64,000 nucleotides of DNA, taken from assembly GCF_019084045.1 (NCBI RefSeq), contig NZ_JAHRED010000001.1, positions 558,001-622,000 of the forward strand. The letters are read 5' to 3'. The first letter of the stretch is position 1; every line of letters starts with the position of its first letter. Below the pieces are notes generated by a model, which worked only from the letters and a program-made list of their open reading frames with translations, made no database searches and was not told where the DNA came from. Shown in pieces: positions 36,877 to 45,069 of the stretch. This DNA comes from Paeniglutamicibacter quisquiliarum. Its GTDB lineage: Bacteria; Actinomycetota; Actinomycetes; Actinomycetales; Micrococcaceae. Made by a program: the position numbers and the translations under genes.

Positions 36877-38077
36877 CCAGAGGCTCGCCGCCCCAACGCC
36901 GGGCGCGGCTGCGGCGGCACCGTGGGAACGGTGGCTGGGGGATCGGGCCCGGGTGCGCGCCGCCCGCGGACTGCACCGCGTGGAGAGCTCCCGCGAGAAG
37001 CTCATGGACCTGGCCTCCAACGACTACCTGGGGCTCAGCGGCCACCCGGAGGTGCGGGCGGCGGCCGCTGACGCCGCGCACCGGTACGGGGCAGGGGCCG
37101 CTGCCAGCCGCGTGGCAACCGGCACCCTTGAGGTGCATCGCGAGCTCGAAGCCGCGCTGTGCCGCTACACCGGTCGAAGCGCTGCCCTGGTTTATTCCAG
37201 CGGATACACCGCGAACCTGGGTCTGCTGCAGGCGCTTGGCGGACCGGGCAGCCTCTTCATCCTCGACGCCCACGCGCACGCCAGCCTGATCGACGGCGCC
37301 CGCCTCTCCGGGGCCAAGGTTGCCACCGCCGCGCACAACGACCTCGCGGATCTCCAGCGGCTGCTGGAGGAAAACCGGGATTCGGCCACCCCGGCCCCGC
37401 GCGCGGCGGTGGTCCTCGAATCGGTCTATTCGGTGCTTGGCGATGCCGCCGATCTGGCCGCCGCAGCCGAACTTTGCGCCCGCCACCGGGCATTGCTGGT
37501 CATCGACGAGGCCCACTCGCTGGCTGCGACGGCACAAGGCTCGGCGCTGCGTGCCGCGGGGCTGGCGGACTGCTCCCACGTGGTGGCCACCGCCACGCTC
37601 TCCAAGGCCCTGGGTGCCCAGGGCGGCGCGGTGCTGCTGGGCGGCGGGCAGGCGGGCGCGCTGCGCGAGCACCTGGTCAACACCTCGCGGACCTTCCTCT
37701 TTGACACCGCGCTTGCCCCTGCCGCCGCGGGAGCCGCCCTGGCCGCGCTGGGACTGGCCGACGCCGAGCGCCTGGCCAGGCTGGGGCGCAACGCGACGCT
37801 GGTCCACGACACCCTGGCCGCCGAACCGCGGCTGCTCCCGCGCATCGAGCAAGGGGCAGGCGCGGTGCATTCGGTCATGATGCCGGACGCGGCCTCGGCA
37901 GTCCGGGCGGCCGCATCCCTGCGCGCCCGCGGCATTGCCGTTGCATGTTTCCGGCCGCCGAGCGTGCCCGACGGGGTGTCGCGGTTGCGGATCACCGCGC
38001 ACGCCGACCACGACCCCGCTGACTTGCTTGCCGCCCTGCACGCCATTGCCCGGATCATCCTGGAGGAAGAATCTTGA
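36866..38077 (+). CDS. bioF: 8-amino-7-oxononanoate synthase
   Basis: 403 aa. The alpha-oxoamine synthase features are L-A-S-N-D-Y-L-G-L-S-G-H-P, V-I-D-E-A-H-S and the PLP lysine in T-L-S-K-A-L-G-A-Q-G-G. It condenses pimeloyl-ACP or pimeloyl-CoA with alanine. ATG 36866 lies 11 bp inside the end of bioA, so the genes overlap. Confidence 0.95.
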   Translation: METSQRLAAPTPGAAAAAPWERWLGDRARVRAARGLHRVESSREKLMDLASNDYLGLSGHPEVRAAAADAAHRYGAGAAASRVATGTLEVHRELEAALCRYTGRSAALVYSSGYTANLGLLQALGGPGSLFILDAHAHASLIDGARLSGAKVATAAHNDLADLQRLLEENRDSATPAPRAAVVLESVYSVLGDAADLAAAAELCARHRALLVIDEAHSLAATAQGSALRAAGLADCSHVVATATLSKALGAQGGAVLLGGGQAGALREHLVNTSRTFLFDTALAPAAAGAALAALGLADAERLARLGRNATLVHDTLAAEPRLLPRIEQGAGAVHSVMMPDAASAVRAAASLRARGIAVACFRPPSVPDGVSRLRITAHADHDPADLLAALHAIARIILEEES

Positions 38078-39243
38078 GTTGTCCCTTTGGCGCCACGCGC
38101 GCACCGCTCGCCGAGCTGGCGCCGCTGTCCGGGCCGCTGCCCGAGGCCTATCCCGAAGCGGTCAACCGCCGCTACCGCAACATCGAGGATCCCGGCTTGG
38201 TGCGCGCGATCCTGCTGCGCCCCGAGGACTTCACCCCGGCCAACGCCCTGGACACCGCCGTCGACCTGGAACCTGCCGCCCTGCGCATCCTGGCCGCCGG
38301 GCGGTTCTCCCTTCCTCCGGTGCTTGCAAGCGCCAGTGGATCCGAGCACCTGGCGGTGCGCCGGGTGGTGGCCAGGTTCTTCAGCCCCGCGAAGGTGGCA
38401 GCGCAGGCCGGGCCCATCCGGGCGCGGGTGGAAGGGATCTGCGCGGAGCTTGCGGAGCAATACCGCAGCGGAGAGCACATCGATCTGGCACACCATCTGG
38501 CTGCGGTGATCCCGCCTGAGGTCATGCAGCGGCTCACCGGGGTCCCGATTCCGCCGGCCGCGGAGCTCAAGCGCTGGAGCCAGGACTCGCTGGAACTCTT
38601 CTGGGGCTGGCCCGACGCACAGCGCCAGGTGGAACTTGCTGCAAGCGCCGCGCAATTCCATGCCTGGCTCGATGGCAGCGTGGCCGAGGCCGTGGCCCGC
38701 GACGATTCGAACCTCTATGCCGCGTTGCACCACTCCGGGGTGGACTCGGCGAGGATCCGCTCGCTGGGTTACTTCCTGATGATTGCCGGGCAGGAAACCA
38801 CCGCCATGCTCATCGCCACCGCGCTGCGCACCGCCCTGCGCGAAGGCAGCTGGGAGAAGTGCGCCGACGGTGAATCCACGGCGGAGCTGGTGCGCCAGGT
38901 GCTGGCGCAGGCCTCCTCGGTGCCGACCTGGCGCCGAGAGGTCGCCGCGGACATCGAGCTGGACGGGGAACACTTTGCCAAGGGGGAGCAATTGGTGCTC
39001 AAGCTCTCCGGCGGGGTCCTGGGGGAGGAGGAGGACGACTCGCTGGCCTTCGGCTTCGGGATCCACCGCTGCCTGGGCGCGGGGTTGGCGCGGATGGAAA
39101 CCGAGGTGGTCCTTGCCGCTGCGGCCCGCACCCTGCCGGGCCTCGAGCCGGCCGGCGAGGAACCTGACTGGATGCACCTCTTGTCATTCCAGGCACCCCG
39201 GACGGTGTGGGCCTCCCTGGCCATGGCGGGGGAAGCGGCATGA
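38074..39243 (+). CDS. Cytochrome P450, BioI-like, in the biotin operon
   Basis: 389 aa, a compact soluble P450. The I-helix oxygen motif is A-G-Q-E-T-T at 238-243, the K-helix E-x-x-R is E-L-V-R at 271-274, and the haem loop F-G-F-G-I-H-R-C-L-G has C333. The start is TTG 38074, overlapping the bioF stop, with GGAGG seven bases upstream. Its place between bioF and bioD points to a role like Bacillus BioI (CYP107H), which cleaves a long acyl chain on ACP to give pimeloyl-ACP for BioF. The overall sequence is divergent, so the BioI assignment is from motifs plus operon position. No dedicated ferredoxin or reductase is adjacent. Confidence 0.85.
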   Translation: MSCPFGATRAPLAELAPLSGPLPEAYPEAVNRRYRNIEDPGLVRAILLRPEDFTPANALDTAVDLEPAALRILAAGRFSLPPVLASASGSEHLAVRRVVARFFSPAKVAAQAGPIRARVEGICAELAEQYRSGEHIDLAHHLAAVIPPEVMQRLTGVPIPPAAELKRWSQDSLELFWGWPDAQRQVELAASAAQFHAWLDGSVAEAVARDDSNLYAALHHSGVDSARIRSLGYFLMIAGQETTAMLIATALRTALREGSWEKCADGESTAELVRQVLAQASSVPTWRREVAADIELDGEHFAKGEQLVLKLSGGVLGEEEDDSLAFGFGIHRCLGAGLARMETEVVLAAAARTLPGLEPAGEEPDWMHLLSFQAPRTVWASLAMAGEAA

Positions 39244-40004
39244 TCCTGGTGGTCACCGGGACCGACACGGACGTCGGCAAGACCGTTGTCACCGGCGCCC
39301 TGGCCGCCTGCGCCCTGGGGACGGGCGCGCGGGTTGCCGTGTACAAGCCGACCCAAACCGGCGTGGAACCCGGGCAGGGCGGGGACGTGCACTCGATCGG
39401 CGACTGGCTCGGGAATCCGCCGGCACTGACCCTGGAAGAAGGCGCCCGGCTGGCCGATCCCATGGCGCCGGTGGACGCTGCCCTGCACGCCGGCGGGATC
39501 GCCGCGGCCGAGGCACTGCCCACCCTGGCGGACCACGTGCTGCGCGTGCGGGAACTTGCACTGGAGCACGGGGTTGTCATCGTCGAGGGCGCCGGCGGCC
39601 TGCTGGTGTCCCTGACGCTTGCCGGGGAAACCATCGCCGACATGGCCCGCGTGCTCGATGGCCGGTTGGTGGTGGTCACCCGTCCGGACCTGGGCACGCT
39701 GAACCACACGGCGCTGACCCTGGAAGCCGCCGTCTCCCGCGGCTTTGCCGACGGCGTCTTGGCGCTCGGCAGCTTCCCGGCCGAGCCCACCGCCCTGAAT
39801 GAACGGAACCGGGGCAACCTGCGCGAACTGGCGGAGCGGAACAGGTGGACCTGGGCACCCGGCCCGCCGGCGGCAGCCGTCGCGGCGGACGTAGAAACAA
39901 CCCGGCGGATCCTGCACGCGGCGGGCCGGAAGCTGGCCCCGGTGTTCGAAGCTCCGCAGCAGGCTCTTGCCCATGCTGCATCCAGCCCGGGCACACCGGG
40001 CTAG
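39240..40004 (+). CDS. bioD: Dethiobiotin synthetase
   Basis: 254 aa. The N-terminal P-loop V-T-G-T-D-T-D-V-G-K-T and the E-G-A-G-G-L-L-V motif near residue 115 are diagnostic. It closes the ureido ring of dethiobiotin with ATP and CO2. ATG 39240 overlaps the P450 stop by ATGA. Last gene of the operon, followed by a hairpin. Confidence 0.95.
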   Translation: MILVVTGTDTDVGKTVVTGALAACALGTGARVAVYKPTQTGVEPGQGGDVHSIGDWLGNPPALTLEEGARLADPMAPVDAALHAGGIAAAEALPTLADHVLRVRELALEHGVVIVEGAGGLLVSLTLAGETIADMARVLDGRLVVVTRPDLGTLNHTALTLEAAVSRGFADGVLALGSFPAEPTALNERNRGNLRELAERNRWTWAPGPPAAAVAADVETTRRILHAAGRKLAPVFEAPQQALAHAASSPGTPG

Positions 40005-40045
40005 GTTCGGCACGCAGGGCGGGGCGGGGCCGGGTGAGATGAAAG

Positions 40046-40093
40046 CAGGCACGGTCCCCGCATCCGGATTGCCAGGTGCAGGGACCGTGCCTG
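40046..40093. terminator. Terminator between convergent bioD and mhpA
   Basis: A perfect 13-bp repeat, CAGGCACGGTCCC and its complement, separated by 22 bases, lies between the two stops. Confidence 0.6.
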
Positions 40094-40120
40094 TCGTGGG
40101 TGTTTGCTTGGGTGCCGCAG

Positions 40121-41851
40121 CTACACTGCCAGGGCCGAGTCCTGCGGCTTGGCCGGGGAATGGTCGGCGGCGCTGCCCATGGAATCAAGGATCGCCTGCA
40201 GCGTGGCCGGCCCGTGCTGGTGCAGGCAGGCCCCTGCGACGAAGCGGTCGGGGCGCAGGAAGATCATCGGCGTCGGGCGCTCGTTGAACCACCTCTTCAC
40301 CGTGCCGGTGTGGTCGCCGAGCACCAGGACGTCCTTGTCCATGTGTTCGGTGGCCCAGGCGCGCTGGGTTTCGGGGACGATGGCCACGAGCTTGGCACCG
40401 AGGGCCTCGAGCGCCTTGATGGAGTGGGCGGGGAGCACGTCCTTGGGGTCGTTGCCCCAGACCAGCACGGTCCACCAGTTGCCGATGACGTCATCGAGCA
40501 GCCGGTTCTCCCCGAGCTGCGAGTTCACCCGTGGCTGCGGGAACTGCACGCCCACCGGAGAGACCTTGTTGTTGGCGGTGAGCACCGGGATCAACTTGCT
40601 GGTGAGCTTCGCGGCGGCGTTGCCGGATGCCTGCGTGGTCGGGTCGGCCAGCACTCCGGCGGTGTAGCGCGGCATCGGCTTGAAGCGCATGTCGGAGAAG
40701 TAGCTCTTGGCAGAGGGGAAGAGGTTGAGCACCGAGGAGGCGGCGTCGCGGGCGGCGACCGCCAGCGGGTTGGTGAGCTTGATGACCGAGCCCAGCGTCA
40801 TGGACAAATCGACCATGGCCTTGGCGTGGTCCTTGCGCTCGGAGGTGTAGGTGTCCAGGATGTCCTCGCCGGCGGTGCCGGTCAGCACGCTGGTCAGCTT
40901 CCAGCCCAGGTTGGTGGCATCCCGCATGCCCGAGTTCCAGCCCTGGCCCATCCACACCGGCATCAGGTGCGCGGCGTCCCCGGCGATTAGCTGGCGGCCC
41001 TTGCGGAAGGATCCCGCCACGCGGCCGTGGTGGGTGAAGACGCGGCGGCGGATGTAGGAAAGGTTGTGCGGGTCCGGGACGTGGTCCTTGAGCATCTCGG
41101 CGACCCACTCCTTGGAGGTGACCACCGATTCGTCCTCGTGGTCGTGGAGCATGAACTCCCAGCGGCGCACAGCGTGGGGCAGGCCGATGGAGACGTACGG
41201 GCGCTTGGGATCCGCTCCCAAAAAGACGTTGGGGGTGCCCAGCGGGTCGTTGTCGACGTCGACGACCAGCCAGCGGGTGGAGGGGGAGTCCCCCTCGAAG
41301 CTCACGCCCATGCGCTTGCGGGTCGGGGACTTGCCGCCCTCGCAGCCCACCAGGTACTGCGCCGAAAAGCGGGTCTCGGTTTCGGTGCCGTCGGCGTTGG
41401 TGACGCGGGCGATGGCGGTGACGCCGTTGGCGTCCTCGGTGACGTCCTCCACCAGGTGGCCGAAGTGCACGTTGATGTTGGGATACTGGGCCAGGCCCTC
41501 GTAGAGTGCCTTGTCGACCTCGGGCTGGATGAAGGCGTGCTTGCGGTCCCAGCCGAATTCCTGGGTCTGCGGGTTGTTGATCATGATGGTCTTGCCCGAG
41601 CCGTTGACCAGGCGCATGATGTGCTGCGGTGCGGTGTGCGGCAGCACGGTGTCCACCAGGCCGACGGTCTGGATGGTGCGCAGCGACTCGTCGTCGAGGC
41701 CCACGCCGCGCGGGTAGTCGATGAGTTCGTCGCGGGCCTCGAGCACCGTGACGCTGCGGCCGTACATCCCCAGGATATTGGCGAGCATGAGGCCGGCGGG
41801 ACCGGCTCCGATGATCAGGACTTCACTGCTGGGGATGCTGTTCATGGCCAC
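40121..41851 (-). CDS. mhpA: 3-(3-hydroxyphenyl)propionate hydroxylase
   Basis: 576 aa flavoprotein monooxygenase. It has I-I-G-A-G-P-A-G-L-M-L-A-N near residue 12, the central G-C-E-G-G-K-S-P-T-R and the FAD-ribityl G-D-A-A-H-L-M-P-V-W-M-G-Q-G-W-N-type motif, all as in MhpA. It hydroxylates 3-(3-hydroxyphenyl)propionate to the 2,3-dihydroxy compound using NADH. GTG 41851 is favoured because GGAAAG lies six bases before it; ATG 41845 is the alternative. It stands alone, about 15 kb from the other mhp genes, with an IclR gene upstream on the same strand. Confidence 0.88.
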   Translation of the reverse strand: MAMNSIPSSEVLIIGAGPAGLMLANILGMYGRSVTVLEARDELIDYPRGVGLDDESLRTIQTVGLVDTVLPHTAPQHIMRLVNGSGKTIMINNPQTQEFGWDRKHAFIQPEVDKALYEGLAQYPNINVHFGHLVEDVTEDANGVTAIARVTNADGTETETRFSAQYLVGCEGGKSPTRKRMGVSFEGDSPSTRWLVVDVDNDPLGTPNVFLGADPKRPYVSIGLPHAVRRWEFMLHDHEDESVVTSKEWVAEMLKDHVPDPHNLSYIRRRVFTHHGRVAGSFRKGRQLIAGDAAHLMPVWMGQGWNSGMRDATNLGWKLTSVLTGTAGEDILDTYTSERKDHAKAMVDLSMTLGSVIKLTNPLAVAARDAASSVLNLFPSAKSYFSDMRFKPMPRYTAGVLADPTTQASGNAAAKLTSKLIPVLTANNKVSPVGVQFPQPRVNSQLGENRLLDDVIGNWWTVLVWGNDPKDVLPAHSIKALEALGAKLVAIVPETQRAWATEHMDKDVLVLGDHTGTVKRWFNERPTPMIFLRPDRFVAGACLHQHGPATLQAILDSMGSAADHSPAKPQDSALAV

Positions 41852-41874
41852 ATCAAACTTTCCGTGTGTAAATA

Positions 41875-41900
41875 GTGCACGAACTATTCGTTATATGCAC
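41875..41900 (-). promoter_or_regulatory. Imperfect palindrome in the mhpA promoter region
   Basis: GTGCA (41875-41879) and TGCAC (41896-41900) form inverted arms around AAC/GTT, 24-49 bp upstream of mhpA. The half-site resembles the TGCA-type palindromes before mhpB and mhpC. A likely target of the IclR protein encoded next door. Confidence 0.45.
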
Positions 41901-42000
41901 AACTGCTGAGTCCCAGTTCACCAGCACTTGTGACTCACGTCAAAGTCGGTGTGCCGTCAGTTGGCACGAATTCCATCCTGCGTTCACGTGGAATGGGGGA

Positions 42001-42720
42001 TCAGGCAAGCGATGCCTCGAGGGCTCGGGCGGCCTGCTGCAACACCGTGGTGGCGGAGGTGGCCTGTTCCCGGCGCACGGTGATCAGGTTCAGGCAGGCG
42101 GGGACGCCGCAGATGCCGCGGTCAAGCGGCACGGCCAGGCCATGCATGCCCGGTTCGACCTCGCCGAAGGTCTGCGCGTATCCCTTGGCGCGGGCGGTGG
42201 TGACGCGGGGGTCCTCCCCGGTGCGTGCCGCCTCGCTGGCCAGGATCGCGTGGCCCGCGGCGCCGAGATCCAGCGGATGCCGCGAGGCCTCGGCGAACGA
42301 CACGTGGTAGGTGCCGGAGGTCGGTGCTGTGACCCGCAGGGCGATGGCCTCGCCGCCCTCGCGCACGATCAGGGCCAGGGTGGCGCCGAGCTCGTCGGCG
42401 TAGCGGCGCAGCACCGGCTCGGCGGCGGCAAGCAGCGAATGGTAGGCCGAGGCCGAGAGGGCGAGCAGCCCCGCGGCACCGCGGTAGCGCCCGTCCGCCC
42501 CGCGATGCAGCAGCTGGGCGTCGCAGAGCGTGTTGAGCAGCCGGTAGGCTCCGGTGCGGTGGATGCCGGCATGCTCGGCGACCTCGTTGATGCCCAGCCC
42601 CGCAGGGGTGCCTGCCACCAGGCGCAACACTTCGAGTCCGCGGGCCAAGGTCTGGGACCCTGCGGTCCGGGACGTGGAGGGGGAGGCGGTGGTTGTTGGC
42701 TCGTTCACGCTCTTGATCAT
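42001..42720 (-). CDS. IclR-family regulator, probable control of mhpA
   Basis: 239 aa. The N-terminal winged helix (about 20-80) has G-L-E-V-L-R-L-V-A-G and H-R-T-G-A-Y-R-L-L-N-T-L, and the rest is an IclR effector domain with G-A-A-G-H-A-I-L-A. E. coli MhpR belongs to this family and activates mhp genes with the hydroxyphenylpropionate substrate. It lies 149 bp upstream of mhpA on the same strand. The link to mhpA is inference from position. Confidence 0.88.
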   Translation of the reverse strand: MIKSVNEPTTTASPSTSRTAGSQTLARGLEVLRLVAGTPAGLGINEVAEHAGIHRTGAYRLLNTLCDAQLLHRGADGRYRGAAGLLALSASAYHSLLAAAEPVLRRYADELGATLALIVREGGEAIALRVTAPTSGTYHVSFAEASRHPLDLGAAGHAILASEAARTGEDPRVTTARAKGYAQTFGEVEPGMHGLAVPLDRGICGVPACLNLITVRREQATSATTVLQQAARALEASLA

Positions 42721-42934
42721 GGCACAGTCACCGCCTCGGCACCGTCCGATGACGGGTCCCGGGGACGGGGGTCTGCGGGCACCAAGGATCGTTCATGTGC
42801 CCTCCCGAGACTGGCCCGGACCGGACGGCAGCGCGGGGCCCAAGGCAATCCCCTGGACGGCACCGGGGCGGGTTTCGGGGAGTGCATCCGGGGCGCGGCC
42901 CGGGGTCTTGGGCTGGTGATCATTGTCGACCCGG

Positions 42935-43837
42935 TTAGAAAGCGCTGAAATTCTCCCGGCCGAAGGCCAGCAGTTCATTGATTTTCCGGGTGGGTCCGAG
43001 GCCCGCCGGGTAGGCCAGGCCGAAGGCATTTTCCGGCACGGGTTCGGCAATGTCCTTGAGCACGAGGGGGAGTCCTTCCTGGCTGGTCGGTCCGGGCCAG
43101 ATGCTCAACAGGACCGAGTAGGCCAAGCCCCGGCCGACCATGGAGCGGATGGTTTCGGTGCTTGAGGAACGCCAGCGCACGTCCGGCTGAAAACCCATGG
43201 AACGGATCATTGCCTCGACCAATGTCCCGGCAGGCTTGACGTCGGAGAGCACGGCCGGAAACCCTGCCAGATCCTTGAAGGACACCGTCCCCTGGGAGGC
43301 CAGCGGATGATGCGCGGAGAGCAGGACCTTGGGAACGACGGCGGCGATCGGTTCGAAGGAGCTGTGTGACAGGACGTGTCCGCGGAGAATGAAGCAGGCA
43401 TCCAGGGTCCCGTCCACCATCTGCGCCTGCAGTTCCGTGGAGGAGCCCTCCTCGAAGGCGAGATCCACGTTTGGGTGGTTCTCGGCAAAATATTGGACCA
43501 TTTCCGGAATGATGCGCGATGAGTAGGCGCGGTAACAGCCCACGCGGAAGGTGCCGCTCAGCTCGCCCTGAAGGTCACCGGCAACACTGCCCAGTTCGGA
43601 GGCCTCGCGCAAGATCCCGCGGGCCCGGGCCGCCACCGTCGCTCCGGCGGGGGTGAGGACCGATCCCTTCGACTTGCGCCGGATGGCCAGCTGGACGCCG
43701 AGTGCGGCCTCGAGCTGGGTCAACGCGAGGGAGACCGCCGTTTGTGAGACGAATAGCTCGTCGGCCGCGGCTGCGAGCGATCCGGTTTCGGCAACGGAGA
43801 CCAAGTACCGCAATTGTTTGAGGGTCACATCATTCAC
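42935..43837 (-). CDS. LysR-family transcriptional regulator
   Basis: 300 aa. The helix-turn-helix is L-K-Q-L-R-Y-L-V-S-V-A-E-T-G-S-L and S-Q-T-A-V-S-L-A-L-T-Q-L-E at the N-terminus, with a LysR substrate-binding domain after about residue 85. GTG 43837 is chosen because AAGGA lies six bases upstream; an in-frame ATG at 43861 would add eight residues. Divergent from the MBL-MHS pair at 43956-46464, which it probably controls. Confidence 0.9.
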   Translation of the reverse strand: MNDVTLKQLRYLVSVAETGSLAAAADELFVSQTAVSLALTQLEAALGVQLAIRRKSKGSVLTPAGATVAARARGILREASELGSVAGDLQGELSGTFRVGCYRAYSSRIIPEMVQYFAENHPNVDLAFEEGSSTELQAQMVDGTLDACFILRGHVLSHSSFEPIAAVVPKVLLSAHHPLASQGTVSFKDLAGFPAVLSDVKPAGTLVEAMIRSMGFQPDVRWRSSSTETIRSMVGRGLAYSVLLSIWPGPTSQEGLPLVLKDIAEPVPENAFGLAYPAGLGPTRKINELLAFGRENFSAF

Positions 43838-43955
43838 AAGTTTTCCTTGGGTAGTTTGCACGAAACATGTGTTTTACAAAGGATATGGCGCGGCGCACAG
43901 TTGAGGGAAGCAAGTGAGCACCCTCACGCATGATTTATTCCAAAGGACTTCAGAC

Positions 43956-45032
43956 ATGAGCAAGCATTCGGGCCCCTACGTGGTGGCCCTCGGCACGGCG
44001 GGCGGACCCCGCTGGTGGACCGGGGCGGGCGCCGGTGAGCGCCAAGGCATCGCCACCGCCGTCGTGGTCAATGGATCCGCTTACCTGGTCGATTGCGGCC
44101 ACGGGGTGGGCCGACAACTCATGCTTGCCGGCATCGAACTCGGTTCGCTCAAGGGCATCTTCATCACCCACATGCACTCCGACCACACCGTGGATCTCGC
44201 ATCCATGACCGTATTCGGGACGCTGGCCCTGGCTGCGCAGGACGCGAAACCGGTCAAGGTCTTTGGACCTGGCGACCGCGGCATGTTGCCGCCGGTCTCC
44301 ACCCATGTTTCGGGCCGTGAACCCCAGGCCGTGGGCGGGAACGATCCGACCCCCGGGGTGGAAGGCATGTTCAGGTACCTGGTCAGTGCCTACGCCACCG
44401 ACCTGAACGACCGGATATTCGACACGCTGCGTCCACCTCCGCACGAGAAGTACACCGTGCAGGACATCGAACTGCCCGCGGATGTCGGCTACCACCCGAA
44501 CTCCAACCCGACTCCCGACATGGAACCGTTCCTCGTCCACGAAGACGAAAACGTGACGGTCACGGCCATCCTCGTCGAGCATCCCCCGGTGGCTCCCGCC
44601 TTCGCATTCCGCTTCGACACCGCCGAGGGCTCGGTCACGATTTCCGGTGACACCGCGCCCACCCGGAACCTGGTTCGCCTCGCGAGGGGCACCGACCTGC
44701 TCATGCACGAGGCCATCGACTTCGACTGGGTGCGCCGGGGCTACGCCCACGAAACCGAGCAGGCGGCCGAGGCCGGGATGGAACACCATCGCAAGTCCCA
44801 CACCTCGGCCCGGCAAGCAGGAGAACTGGCCACGCGCGCCGGAGCCGCCCGCCTGGCACTGCACCACCTGGTGCCAGGCACCGCGGACCCGGATGTCTGG
44901 CACCGGGCGAGGGAAACCTTCGCCGGGGAACTGTTCGTCCCCGACGACCTGGACATCATCCCGTTCCAACGTCCGTCCACCGAAGTTCCCCCGGTGATGG
45001 AAAAAAACTCACTACAACCCCTGAGCCGCTAG
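43956..45032 (+). CDS. Cytoplasmic metallo-beta-lactamase-fold hydrolase
   Basis: 358 aa with no signal peptide. The zinc motif is T-H-M-H-S-D-H near residue 71, with later ligands in V-E-H-P-P-V, I-S-G-D-T and L-H-H-L-V-P. The arrangement and the G-P-G-D-R-G segment match the Tat-exported protein at 32661-33863, so the two are paralogues. AAAGGA precedes the ATG. It is 37 bp upstream of an MHS carrier and divergent from a LysR gene, suggesting it acts on a compound brought in by that carrier. The reaction is unknown; lactone, ester or sulfate-ester hydrolysis would fit the fold. Confidence 0.85.
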   Translation: MSKHSGPYVVALGTAGGPRWWTGAGAGERQGIATAVVVNGSAYLVDCGHGVGRQLMLAGIELGSLKGIFITHMHSDHTVDLASMTVFGTLALAAQDAKPVKVFGPGDRGMLPPVSTHVSGREPQAVGGNDPTPGVEGMFRYLVSAYATDLNDRIFDTLRPPPHEKYTVQDIELPADVGYHPNSNPTPDMEPFLVHEDENVTVTAILVEHPPVAPAFAFRFDTAEGSVTISGDTAPTRNLVRLARGTDLLMHEAIDFDWVRRGYAHETEQAAEAGMEHHRKSHTSARQAGELATRAGAARLALHHLVPGTADPDVWHRARETFAGELFVPDDLDIIPFQRPSTEVPPVMEKNSLQPLSR

Positions 45033-45069
45033 GCGTTCTCAACCCCTCCTCCTGAGAGAAGCAGCAATC

